From NCBI GenBank assembly GCA_013350335.1, contig CM023540.1, positions 31,103,175-31,167,174 on the forward strand: DNA of 64,000 nt. Reading direction: 5' to 3'. This document shows, piece by piece, positions 11,493 through 24,100 of the stretch (the first letter of the stretch is position 1; each line of letters begins with the position of its first letter). Below the pieces are notes generated by a model. The model was not told where the DNA came from. It saw nothing but the letters and a program-made list of their open reading frames with translations, and searched no databases. Source of the stretch: Chimonanthus salicifolius. Lineage: Eukaryota; Streptophyta; Magnoliopsida; Laurales; Calycanthaceae. Position numbers and translations under genes: made by a program.

Positions 11493-13116
11493 GTGGGTTG
11501 GTTTCATATTTATTTAGATGTTGAGTTGTTTGAATTTTCACAGAGTATTCATGGAAATCCAACCTGTATCTTTCTTTTTTCAAATTTACATGATTATTTT
11601 TTTCTCTCTGGGACTTCTTAAAAAAATCATATTTGAAGGAGGGCTAGTTTTCTGGCATCACACCATGAAATGGGTGTCTGATCAAAATAGGTTTCACATA
11701 TCATTCTACTCCTTGATTTTTTTCCTCTTGAAGTCTAAAATTTTGATAAAGATTTTTTTTTTGAATGCTCAATCCAATCGTTTCTAACGTGAACTTTGTA
11801 GTAGTATTCATGGAAATCCTATCTGGCAAGGTTATTTTCCATTGGTATGATAAAAAAAATTCTTTTCTGTAGGTTTCTTTTGTCATTTTTAATGGGATAA
11901 TTTTGTATCTTGAAGTATTTATGGACAAACAATTTTATCACGAAATCATGAGTAACCAGGGACTCTCTTCAAAAGAACTTCGTTTCAGTTCTTTTATTTC
12001 CACTATTCTGATTGGCTTACATACATGCATGGTAAATGTTTTTTGTTTCTTCAAGAAGGCTGGAGCCAACTCCGTACTCCAAGCCTCCATGGAATATTCC
12101 ATTTGCAACCCAGATTAGATGGCGTGGGGGAGTTTATTTTAACAGGGCGTCAGAATTTGTTCTGGTTTATTTTTATCCTTCTCTTTTCTTTGGTCAATGT
12201 CTCTTGGACTTCTCTTGTATGTTTTCTTTTTTTGAAAGGTTCTCTTGTATGTTTTCTTCTTCTCTTTTAATAATTTTTTTTAGTTACCACTCAAAAAAAA
12301 ACTTGGACCCTTAGATGTATAGTTCCTCTTCCATTCTGCAATAACCACGTTGTGAAATGGGATTGAAAGCTGTCCCCATTCCTCAGCCATGTAGCCTGGA
12401 TCTCTGTCTTCGTGCAATTTCCTCAAGCCTCATCATGCCTTTCCACTTTGATTTCCACAAATTCTTTTAGAGATCGCTTTCTTGTTAGTTGTATGTACTA
12501 CTTCTTTGTATTGAGCTCGTCTATTGCCTCAATTAAGCATTTGTTTCCTTTCAGCACCCAGGCTAAACTCCTTTTTTTTTCCCGTTCTTTAACAAACTTA
12601 TGGCCAACTCACGACACGCACATGTATGCATTACATCCCAATAGGATCTTGATCATAAGGACAACAGGGAGGAGGGAAAAAAAAAAAAAAAGTTGAATTG
12701 GTCGCTACAAAATTGAGGGCAAGACAAGTGTGCCATGTTTAACCTTAAAAAAACAAAATAGGACCATTATGGAGAAGCCATTCTTGTCCTCTAATTACTA
12801 CTGAGAATCAACATCGAGAAGTTAATTTGGTGGTCAAAACCCATCCTTTTTTAAAGAAAGTTTTAATATCAAGTCTCCCTTAACAAAAAAATAGTCACTC
12901 TCCATTATTTTGTACTCGGTGTGTATAGATTGAGAAATTTACATATACTGCAAGGATTAATAAGATACGACCCTGAATACCATGATCTTAAAAAAAATAC
13001 TATCAAGAATCAATTCAAAGGCTATACAATCTTTAATAATGTGTCCGAAGTGTTGGAAGATAATGAAAAGGAATTTCATCTTTTCAGAGGGCAAGGTGAA
13101 GGTCTTAGAGTTCCCC

Positions 13117-13148
<32 letters not shown>

Positions 13149-13339
13149 TTATTATGAAATAATGAAATTTGGGGATTGATGCCATCTGTTTTCAATGAGC
13201 TACTTCCCCATGACTTGGAACGATATCTGACATAATTAAAAAGGCTCAAGATATTTAAAAATATGGAAAAGGGGTTTACCATGGAAATTTTAGTTGAGCA
13301 CATGGCTACAATGAATTCAATTTCTGAAGCTCATGGAAA
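11493..13339. other. no gene recognised; AT-rich, with an ATT microsatellite
   Basis: I looked here for the missing folate transporter exons and found none. The stretch has poly-T and poly-A runs and an (AAT)n microsatellite at about 13117-13148. From about 12900 on, the sequence may already belong to the decayed retroelement that follows. Confidence 0.5.
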
Positions 13340-14015
13340 AAATAACAATGGATGATGAAAACAGAGAAGGTAACGCGATGCTTCAAATGTAATGAATCAA
13401 GGCATGTGGCATCCTTGATTAGAAAATCCTTCTGACACCAAATCAACAACAAAAAAAAATGATTGGCTATATTACAATAATTTTCGCATCAAATATACAG
13501 TGAAAGACAAAATCGACAATTTAATTCTTGACAATGTTTTTTTGAAGACAAAGGTGTACAGGGGTATCACCTGACTAATTCTTGGAACATGTGTAAACCT
13601 CTCAATCTACATATGTCAGGTATAGAATAACAGGAAGTGATCCTTTTTGTATTGAGATGAACTTGATCTCACGACTTTCTACAAACATGGACGGATTTTG
13701 ACTTTTGACTATTAATCCAACCGCTCATAGTTCTTGACAATGTTAGTTGTGCCAATATTGTTTCAAAGTAGTCAATAAGTTAAAATTACTTATGAGAAGC
13801 ATACACCATCATATAAATAATAATGGTTCTTCAATGAGTGCACCGAGGTGATTGCAAAGAAATGCCCGATTCCATTCTCTATTGGAAAAAGATACCATCA
13901 TAATGTTTGAAGTAGGTCGTTATTGTAGATGCATGCTATATAGTATTGGAGGGCCTTAGATTATGATTGGCGAATCAATCATGTGATGTGGAAGAACACA
14001 TCTTAAAAATCGCCT
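13340..14015 (+). pseudogene. decayed Ty3/gypsy gag-protease segment
   Basis: Broken frames read through typical Ty3/gypsy landmarks. A zinc knuckle CFKCNESRHVAS starts at 13379, with its last cysteine lost. A retropepsin-like stretch begins at 13731 (VLDNVSCANIVSK, where a D-S/T-G active site is expected). It is followed by WFFNECTEVIAKK and FSIGKRYH at about 13828-13900, then the remains of the DACHILLGRPW block at about 13930-13970. Stops and frameshifts are frequent. A SINE splits the protease region. It lies about 500 bases from the 3' end of HSBP and is not expected to be functional. Confidence 0.7.
13539..13730 (-). mobile_element. SINE copy A with 14-bp target-site duplication
   Basis: The element interrupts the retroelement protease reading. 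It is bounded by TTCTTGACAATGTT at 13525-13538 and 13731-13744. On the plus strand it starts with a T-run, so the poly-A tail lies on the minus strand and the head at the right end. The head side has a box-B-like GATCAAGTTC on the minus strand, as in tRNA-derived SINEs. It shares a core (ACTAAT...CATGTGTAAACCTC) with the copies at 20545, 30983 and 47787. Confidence 0.75.
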
Positions 14016-14530
14016 GAGAGATGTGCATTTAAAAAGAGAAATGAATGATAATTTGCTTTCATTGTTTAGGCCAATGAAATGATCTACATTAGTTACTTAC
14101 TACTTTAGCTGCCTATTTCAGTTTATTTCATTTGATCAACGGCTTGGATCAAATGGTACTATTATGTATAATTAAATTAGAGGTGGTGTTACATGTGAAA
14201 CCCATGCATCAAGGGTGTAAAGAAAAACCATGCATATAAATACAATGTGAAGCACATCCTCAGATTATAAAACAATGTCCATTTCTCTCAAGTTTTGAAT
14301 ACTCGCAAATGAAAAATGAACTTCTTGCACACTGGAGAATGAAAACAAATAAAGAAAAATGAAACCAATAACTATGACACAATGATCTCAATCATGTAAA
14401 GAGTAATTCTAGTTTTCATATGTAGAATTTCAGACAAGAATGGCAAACACACATACCAACAAAGGATTCTTCTAGTCTGGTTCTATTGATAGAACTGACC
14501 ATTCAGGTAGCTTCCACTCCATCAGTAACC

Positions 14531-17500
14531 TTACGTCGAACCCTCTGCTTGCTTGGTTTCTTCAGACTTCCCCTTTGATGTGGGTGAGGGCGTGGTCTCC
14601 ACCCCCATTTCAGTTTTGAGATCATTGATGCTCTGCTCCAACTCATCTATTCGAGTGCCCATTTCATCAAGTTCATCGAAGTTAAGGAAACAACAATCCC
14701 AGATTCAAACAATTTAAATAAAAACGCAGAATATACAATTATTTATATTTAACTCCTAAGAAAATGGAACATCTGAGCCAATAACATTATAAACAAAAGG
14801 GAAAAAAGAAATAATATAATAGGAATATTATAAATGATCTTTAAATAAGAAACTTTCTGGTCTTGGATAAGCATTGCAGGGACTCATAAGTAGGAACAAT
14901 CCCATAATCCAAATTGTGGACTTCTTTAGTGTGGATACAGTACATCATGAAACTTGCATTGATCAAACATACCACTCAGAAAAGAGTCGTTATCCAATGA
15001 TGGTGGTCTAAAAATAACAGTCAAGGATCCAAACTATCAATTAAAAATCAAATGTCAGTTATTTAGGGTCATCCAATCATAGATGTTTTCTATTTAAGTC
15101 CAAATATTTAGCCCAAACATATTGGTACAATCAGCATATGGCACGGATAAATCACCAGAGAGTTGTGTTGTGTGTAGGGCTAGTATCAGTCTGCTTCATT
15201 AAACAATTCAAAACGCCAAGAAAGTGGACGCGAAACAATTTTTTACCCCAAATAGTAATACCCTTAAGCACATATAAAAGATTGCAATTACATCTGAATT
15301 CCAAATGCACCCTTACCATAATGGATGGTGATTTATACCCACAAAAGGCACAACATTAGTGTGTGTATGTGTGTCTTTGTGTGTCGGTGCCTGAAAATTC
15401 TCCTCATGTTGTACTCAATCTTCACATCAGCTGTCAGAAGTGACTATTCTCTTCATTTTTCTGTCATAGCTGCTTCTACTTTTCTCTTTTCTTTTTTTCC
15501 CCTTCTTTCTTCTCCTTTTTCCACCTTTTGCTGTCATTGTCATCATCTCTCCTCCTCCTGCTGCTGCTTCTCCTTTTTCTTTTATGTTTCTTCTCTTTTG
15601 TTTCCTTGTTTTCTCTATTTTCTCCATGACTTGCTCTTTTTTTTCTGATTTTACTGTAATAAACACCAAGCAATTTAGCATAGACCATCTATGTTTTATA
15701 GTGTATCTCTTTCATCCTCTATTTTTCTTCTCTCTTCTTTCTTTTTCTTCTTTTATTAATGATTATGATCTACTGTTTATAGCAATAGGTAATAGGGACA
15801 CTCTACTAAAATGTATATATAATATGCTTCATAAAATATGTAATTTTTTTGCAATAACATGGAAAAATGCAGAGCTCTTATATGCTTCACTTGCTCTTAC
15901 ATTTGTTGTCTATCATCTGTTGCGCACTTGCACTTGTTGCCACTTGACTAGTCTTTTCTTATCATACCTCAAATCATTTTTATATTCTACACTCATGCTT
16001 TTACATTTGATGTCTTTCTTATAGTAAATATATTGCATTCTTTAGTTGATAGTGAGTAAAAAGATGAAGCATTTGTTATAAGCATCTTCAAAAAAGTATT
16101 AGACAATTGCATTATGTTTATATTTGTGTCAAAAATATACATAATTAAATAAATACACATGTTTGAAAATATCAAAAAAGCACCTAGATAAAAAAGCCCA
16201 CACCTAGAAAGTGCGTTTTGGGATCCATGACACCTTTGTGCCTCAACTACTATCATTGCCACAACCCCAATACCAACAACATGATCATCTTAGCCACTTT
16301 CATCTATATTCGGTAGGCTTCTTGAGTTCTACCCTACTAAAAATTATTCTAAAACTCATAAAAACCAGTGAAACTTGTGATGCTAGTGTGCTATTTTTGA
16401 ACATAGAAAGTGGAATTTGCCAGTTTGAAGAAACAACCAACTTATCTGGCAAATGCAAATCTGGTAATCAACATGGTATTCAAAAGTTCAGGTGGAGTTC
16501 TTCAGTTTGGAAAAAACGTGCCACCTTTCAGTTTGATATAGTCCATGATGAGGGAGGGGGGGAGCACTAGCAGCACAAAACAATGTGGCAATACGAGTCT
16601 TGCAATTTTAATCCTGCACTTAAAAATAAAATGGAAGACAAGTAAAAGGATATGCTTTGAGACAATGGATTCAGACATCGTGTGGAACCTGGATTGCTGC
16701 AAACATGATTTGTCAGTGCAATGTACATCAACACAGTTTAGCTTACATGAAAAGTGAATCACATCGCAGAAAGCAACTCACCATCTGCTGAAGAAGATTC
16801 TGCACCTGAAAAGGTAAACAGGAGATTAGTGCCATTTTTTTAACAAAAAAGTGCTGTAATTACTCTCCTCAGAAACAGCCTGAGAAGCTAATAAATGATT
16901 CTGGAGATATGAAAAGAAAAAAAGTTCAATTCGACACAATTAAACCTGAAACGATTGATACTTTGCCACATTGGAATTTAAGCATCTATACTAACTTTTT
17001 TTTCTGATAGGGTAAAGTAGAAAAGCAAAACACCAAATGACCAATCCCAGATGGATGGAAAATTGGCCTTCTTGTTGATGATGATGATAATTTTAGCATC
17101 TTTTCTACCAATAGAGGAAAAAGATAGAAAGGAACTACTTACAAATGCAGTCATATCAGCTGTGCTCTGTTTTCCATCTTCTGATTCTTTTCCATTCTGT
17201 AATCAATATTCAATCAAACATGCTCAACAAGGTAACCCATAATTCAAATGAACATGTTCTGCTGTATGGAATAACTTAATAAGAGATAAACAGCTTTACG
17301 CCATCATAGAGTCTATAATTTGAAAAGGGGGAATCAAAAGGAATGGGAACCCAGATTCCAAATCACAAAGAGAAACTGCTGCAAGAGATCACATGTTTGA
17401 AACATGAATTCCCATAATTTTGTTTGTTTGACCAATCTCCTCATGACCATGCAAATGCTGGCGTTAAAAAGTCCATCTGAAGGACTTGACACTACATAGG

Positions 17501-18991
17501 CCATGGTTAAAAAAGGATGCACCAATCAGGCAATCATGACCATCCAATTAATAGGCATAAACAAGATGATGAAAATATAATCATGTTTAGCCGCATTCTA
17601 CAAGCACATTCCATTGATTGTATGGTGCAGATTGTCCATTTGAATCAGTTAAAGAACAGGGTGACTGGTCATCATTCCACATCTAGAATAAGAAAATTGC
17701 ACAATTTTCCAGCCTGTTCAACGAGAAGAATCAAAATTATTTCTATAAACAATGTGACAAGTGCACTGCTAAGGCACCTCCCATTTAGAGAAGACATCCC
17801 AGTGTCAAGTGCCCTTGGATTCCATGGTTTAAATCTGCAGAAATGATATGGAATTCTACCGATAGTGATAAAAAATATAAAACTCTACCAAAAATGAAGA
17901 GCAATAATACACTCATCATAATACAGTAAGATTGGACAGTGGAAAATCAACAGACTACTGCCACATATTCAATATATCCAGGTGGTTCATTTAATGAGCA
18001 AACCAGCCTAGCTTTTGGAGCTAGCATCAGTTCTCTGTGATCCCTGCCTGATGAACAGATCAGATCTTGCCCAATTCACGGTAAGTGAATAAAATATGAG
18101 AACTAGGCATTGCTAAACCCATGAAACGAATCATAAATGAATATTCAAGGATGCCAGATCGCAGTCCAATCACTTATTCTTTGTGTACTTCAGTCCATAT
18201 ACAAAAATAATAAATACGAATCAGAATCACATGTTATCACTGCAACAGATATTTCTGCTGTGGCCATTTGAAAAAGTGACATGTCACAGAGGCCACAGCT
18301 GTTCCACATGAGATAGAATGCTGATTATCTAGAGTACTACATCCATAGAAATCGAAGAGCACCCAATCAAAACGGAACAGATCATCCATGTCATGGCCAC
18401 TTTGTCAATTTTCCTATGAGAAAAAACACAGACAAATTTATTTCGAATAACAAAAAACAACCTAGTGTAGTTGATGTCATCTGTTCCATTTCGATTGGAT
18501 ATTCCACGATTCCTCATTTTCTCTCGAGACTTCTGCTCTGAATCATCTAGATTCCACAGTAGAGGTGTTTTTCCACTCGTGACACATGGAAATTCTTAAT
18601 ACGACGAAACAGCCATTTTTCCATGATGTGTCACATCTGCACAGGAGAGAACAGGGAGATCTGGATCCATATCCATACATACTTCTATAAAATAAAAAAA
18701 AAAGTTTAGAATGTAATTGTATATCATATATACATCCATACATATATAAAAATGATATAAAATGTACGTCATTCATAGTCATTTATACGTATATGCATTC
18801 ACACAGATCTCTAAAAGAAAGAACTGTAGAATACGAAATCAAACAAAGAATTCAGTGTACTAAAGAGGATAATCAAAGACAAATCACTAGAAGAATGGAA
18901 TTAGGGTTTGAAAAGGAAACGATCGAATACATTTCAACGACAAATTGTAAGATCCAAGGAGATGGGAATCAGAAACCTAGAAACGTACCAT
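14531..18991 (-). CDS. HSBP: heat shock factor-binding protein (HSBP)
   Basis: Five exons: 18991-18989 (the ATG only), 17196-17143, 16805-16782, 16696-16654 and 14670-14531, encoding 87 residues, the usual family size. HSBP binds trimeric heat shock factors through a coiled coil and attenuates the heat shock response. The N-terminal ESEDGKQSTADMTAFVQ is followed by the coiled-coil core NLLQQMQSRF, TMSESIVSKLDEMGTRID and ELEQSINDLKTEMGV, then a Ser/Pro/Lys-rich tail. Three introns are GT-AG. The fourth is of the U12 AT-AC type (separate entry), and only that splice gives the conserved SKLDEMG junction. The initiator codon is the last codon of its exon and is followed directly by donor GTACGT. 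The 1.8-kb and 2.0-kb introns hold no recognised genes. No clear heat shock element was found by eye. Confidence 0.94.
14671..16653 (-). other. U12-type AT-AC intron of HSBP
   Basis: Read on the minus strand, the intron begins ATATCCTTTT at 16653, the exact consensus of AT-AC minor-spliceosome donors. It ends in AC at 14671, with the U12 branch site TTCCTTAAC at 14689-14681, about 11 bases before the acceptor. No GT-AG pair nearby keeps the reading frame. Splicing here joins codon C|TT and restores KLDEMG. Length is 1,983 bases. Confidence 0.93.
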
Positions 18992-20323
18992 TTTCTCTCC
19001 TCCCTCCTTTCCTTTTTGAGTTTTCTTTTTCGCTTCCAAATCTCGCTCTCGATCGAGTGGGAAAGTTGTTCTTATTTCACGTTCAAATGCAATGAGAAGG
19101 AAGACATAGGCAATTGATTATTAATATGTGCGTCTCCCACCGCTTTAAAGTACAATGTTTTAAAAATTAAAACCCGCGCCGGTTCAACGGAAGACATTTT
19201 CCGTACTTCTAGTCATCATTCTACTACTATTCTCCAAATTGATTATAAATAAAGAAATTTGAAAATATAAATTCAAAACTAATTTCTTGAGTTTATTTAT
19301 ATAAAGGTTGTATTCAGGCTTCTGCAAGAAGCCCTAAAAAGTCCATTGAACTTTTTAGCTCATTTAATAATTATATGTATGTGCATGTCTTGGTCATTTT
19401 CTATTTTTTAAATAAAATTAATTGAAAAACTAAATGTTCAAATTGAAAAGCGATATAATAAATTAAAAGCGAATCAAATTTGAACTTAACCTCAATTTTT
19501 AACTACTTAATAATAGTGATTAAAGTCATCAAATATTCTAGGAAATAGAAAGATAAAACCAATGGGTAACTTTGATCGTTAAGATCAAGTGACTAAAAAT
19601 TAATTTATGAGTTCAAAATTAATTCAACTGAAATTCATCATATCTACTTTCAATCAAAACGGTTGATTTTTTAACGGTCTAAAATGGTTGAGCTCATTTT
19701 AGTGTTCTTCTAAATGGGCAAGATGGGACTTCAAGCGGCTTACGGCTAACTTGAGCTTCTTTATATACGAAAGAGCTCAGGTTACCATTAAATAAGTTGA
19801 TGAAATAATATTCAATGTTCATGGAGTTCAATGAAAATGTATTAATACCATCCACATAATTTGTAGACACGTCTGTATAATTTTTCAAGATTTTTCTAAA
19901 TAATTTGATAAAAGTTAAAATTTCATTCCTTCCCGTTCTTGAGTTTCTTGTTAAAAAAAAAATGATATACAAATATTTCTATAATTAAATAAAAAACTCT
20001 TAACGTGATCGGTAGCATTTTTAAGGCCCTTGTGTAATTTTGTACATTTTATAAATCTCATAAGATTTTACAATAAAAAATTATAAATTGTAATAACAGA
20101 TACATGTCACTAGAGGATACTTAAAAACACAAAATTCATGTGTTTCCTCATTTTGATTTCCTTTAAAAAGAAATTAGATATTTTTCAAAGTTTAATATTT
20201 TTCAAATTTTTAGAACATATCAAAATTTTGACTTTCAAAGGTCTAAAACTCTATAAATGACCAAAAAATAAAACTAACCCTAGAATTTATATTTTTTGTA
20301 ATTTTTTTCAAAAAAATAAATAA

Positions 20324-20328
<5 letters not shown>
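18992..20328. other. intergenic between HSBP and the ALG3 3' flank
   Basis: The first 100-150 bases are probably the HSBP 5' leader and core promoter. The rest is AT-rich with no coding signal that I could support. Confidence 0.55.

Positions 20329-20384
<56 letters not shown>
20329..20384. repeat. (TA)n microsatellite, about 28 units
   Basis: An uninterrupted TA run of about 56 bases follows a short TAAA run. Its length is likely polymorphic. Confidence 0.95.
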
Positions 20385-20389
<5 letters not shown>

Positions 20390-20544
20390 ACAAAAAAAAT
20401 GTAAAAGAGAGGGGCATAATACATATCAGTAGCATGCATTTACCTCACAAGCGAGTCGTTCTTGGCCCATCGGTTTTCATTTTGGACACACAGTTGTGTC
20501 TTAATCAGATGGCCAGTGATCGAATGTCACAATTACAATGTTTT

Positions 20545-20720
20545 TCTTTAAAAAAAATTGTAACCAATGTGTCAAGGCCTCTCACCTCACTAATCTTCGA
20601 GACATGTGTAAACCTCCCAACCCACACAAATCAGATAAGTTCAATGGAGAGTGCCCCTACTTCGTGAGAGACGGCCAACCCCTCCACATTGTGAATTCGA
20701 GTCCCATTACCATTTAAAAA
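20545..20720 (-). mobile_element. SINE-like copy B
   Basis: It contains the shared core CTAATCTTCGAGACATGTG followed by TAAACCTCCCAACCCACAC, closely matching copies A and D in the same orientation. Its ends are not clear and no target-site duplication was found, so it is an older or truncated copy. Confidence 0.55.
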
Positions 20721-21032
20721 AAAAAGATGTAATAGTCATTAAGCATGTTGACTGCAGACACCGGTTGCATTTTCAGTCTTCATTGGAGTTGCCTGTTCCT
20801 GGAAAACAACTGGCCATGATTAACCATTCAAAAAAAGGTGTAATGGTCATTAAAATCTAAAATCTCTACTTTGTACTGTCACAATTACAACATCGTGAAG
20901 TCAGCCGAGCATGATTATCCATTTAAAAAAAGGGGTAACAGTCATTAAGCATGTAGACCGCAGACACGAAGGTTGCATTCAGTCTTCTCTGATGTTCCTG
21001 TCCCTGGAGAACATACTGCCATGATTATCCAC
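20706..21032. repeat. degenerate tandem repeat, about 100-bp period
   Basis: Units share CAT(GATTA)-CCATTTAAAAAAA, GTAATAGTCATTAAGCATG, GACTGCAGACAC, TTGCATT-CAGTCTTC and CCTGG-GAACA. They start near 20706, 20813 and 20911, with a partial unit near 21020. The array ends about 75 bases beyond the ALG3 stop codon, so it probably overlaps its 3' UTR or polyadenylation region. Confidence 0.7.
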
Positions 21033-21106
21033 CAAAGTTGAGTGGAAATCAGAAATATTCGATGATTGCAATCTTACAAGAATCGGGTAAAATTGTATGG
21101 GAGGTC

Positions 21107-24100
21107 CTATTCTTCCTTTGTTTGATGTGGTTTGTCATCTTTATAAGGATGTTCACATGGAGAAATCCATAGCCCCCATAATATAACTAGATGTATACAA
21201 AACAGCAAAAGAGAGGAATAGAAATTCGAGGGATAGATATTCCAGCACAACTCCACCCCTCCAAACAAAACGAGTCTGCAAAAGAAAAGGAACGCCGAGA
21301 GATCAGAAACAAAAGATGAATAAATGCACTAGATTGGAATTCCTTAATGGAATTGGGATTTTGTGGAACTCTGAAATTCTAGACTATACATGGTGAACAA
21401 AATCATAGCATTCAGCAGAATTCCGATTCCAGTAGGGATTTTGGGCTTACAGGCTCTAACATGTTTAACAGGAGAACTAATACCTTGGAAAAGAACATAA
21501 AGGAACTATGAGTATCATACCGAAGTAAAGTGGGAAAAGGTGCCTTCCACAAAAGAAATGGTAAACTATAAAAATACCTGCAAACACATTACCCACAGCA
21601 CAAAGATCATATCAGTCATCTTTGATTAAAAACGAATCCTTGTGGAGAAGTGAATATGGCAACTAAAGAGACTCTAACCTGACACATCTAAAGTCCGAAC
21701 AAGGTTTTTTTCATATGCATGACTCAAGGTTACTCAAAAAGCCACACAGCTGCTAGATATAGAAGACGGTAGCCACAACACAACAGTGATTTGAGCAAAT
21801 AAAACATGTGCATTTTTTATAATCAAAAGGTGGTTTAATTTCAAATAATTTGACAGATGAACTGCCAAATCAACATATAGACAACAGCACACATCTGCCA
21901 AGATTTGGAGACCTAGAATGCTGGCCTGATGGATTGCACCATGTATTGTTAACAAATTCCTAATGATTAATCCCAAGTTCCTAACTATTTTATTGAGGGC
22001 AAGAAACTAGATCATCATCATCAGCAGCAGCAACATATAAATTTATCACACCTATCTAGGGCTGGCATTCTACAGGGCTCAAACCCAGAACTTTATGGTT
22101 GCAGCAATTAGTAGTTACAAACTGAGCATGAAACTAGAGAATTAGAGAAAATCCTATATTAAAAAAAAACAGAAAGGGCCAGACATTCGACTGAAGTGAT
22201 ATTTCAGAATGGGTTGGCTCAGCCTATCCATATTAGGCCCATTGGAACAATGGCACTGAGCACCAAAACATGGTCCTAACATGAGAAACTCTCAGCACAC
22301 AGGGAGGCAAGAATACAATGCATTTCCTCAGAGGAAAAATCATAAATTATATTCTGAAGTTTCCATTTTACAGATAATTAGATAATCCAACCCATAACAA
22401 ATCCAAATTATAGTGAAGCGATAATTTTGATAATCGAACCCATAATAAATCCAGATTACAATGAAGCTAATTACTCAAAGTTGAATAAGCATTCTACTCA
22501 TTCAAGCAGTGAAGAGGGAAAGCAATATTTTTTCTCTTAACTCTGTCCCATCTGATAACAAAGTCTCCAAAGTCGCAGCTTCCAGGAGTCCTATCATTTG
22601 GTACCCATTTGAATTTTGACAAGCAATGCTTACCATGAATAGAACTGATAATGCAGCGAACGGGCACATACAATTCCGATGAAGTTCCCCACGAACATAA
22701 CCGTTGCGATATCTGAATAAAATGCAGACTTATAATTGGTCCTTCAATTCCAAAGGAAATGCATTTCTTGTTGTAGAGCCTCCTCTTTTTGTGAATAAAA
22801 TAGTAACCATTCAAAGAAAAAATCCAAAAGAAATGCATAGAAGATACAGAAGTAGCATATATCAGAAAAAAAGGGGAAAAGAATGGATGGAATGATGCAA
22901 AAGAGTTCAAAAGCTTTTATTTTTTGAATTCCAATCTTTCTTTCAGAAAGAAGGGTGAACTTACGTTCTTTGTTCAGAGTCTTTACAGTCAACTGATTGA
23001 AAGAGAAGGATCTTGAGGAAATCCTTGAATGCAAGAAATGCAGAAGCCCTGCTTCATGCCTGAAATCATGAGTAGATTGATTCATATTGATAAACTAATA
23101 TTTTATAAAAAAAATTAATGTAAAATGCAACTGTCGAGAAAGGAAAGATATGACCTAACAGAACAATTCAGCAGGGAAAAGAGATCGAGATGCTCTCAAC
23201 CACAATACTATCTTACAAGTTCATGCACAGAAGCAAACATGTTATACAAATTCAAAAACAATGTCTAACGGAGAAGAAAAAAAGAAGTTATAAGAAGGCT
23301 CCACATTCCAGTGATCATACCAACATATAGTGGTTCTAATCATGGCTACACAAAAATCTTTCTAAAGCCTTAACCATATTATTATCGGTTAATTCTCCTT
23401 CAAGGTTAGACAGTTGGCCAAACTTCCTTCTTCATCATCGTTGTTATTCTTTTGTCTTTATTGTTAATAGTATCATCATTGAAGCCTTACCCCATCTATA
23501 TGGACCGGATTTGTGAATTCTCCATTCATCCTTGCTTAGGGCTAAATTGCTCTCACTTTGCAACCTAACATGCTACTTTTAACTACATTCCAACACTATA
23601 TTGGCCGCCTCCTAGTACTCTCAACCAGCAACCACCAAACCCCTCAATCTTCACGTATGAGCTGTTTCTGATCTCCTACGCACATACCAAACTATCTCAG
23701 AAAACAGTTTTTCAATTATGCTTCTTTTGGAGCCACCCATAGATATGAACTCATTTCTAATTTTTTCCTTTCTTTTACTCCACATATCTATCTTTGGATA
23801 CATATTTAGATAAACTTATCATTCATCATATATTTAAGATTTGATAATCGAACATAGTATTTTTGGATCAATTTAAAAAGGGCCACCAAATGAAATCTGA
23901 TCAGCGAGAGGTAGGCCCCAGCCTATCAGTTTCCTGCATCAACAAAAAACTCTCATTCCTTCCACCAACCAAGATACACTACATCCGAATAAACACAACA
24001 GGAGATAACAAGTAAATACAAGCACAGGCCACTAATAAAGAAAAATATCAAAAGGAATAGATGAAATAAGTAAAATGTGAAAATGCTTTAGAATTGATGA

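Noticed and set aside
12030..12200. Possible second exon of the folate transporter
   Set aside because: The frames here show none of the BT1 family blocks expected after SIGV.
15430..15700. Overlapping open frames on both strands in the HSBP intron
   Set aside because: They come from a pyrimidine-rich tract (CTTCTTTTCC-like) and lie inside the U12 intron; no family signature.
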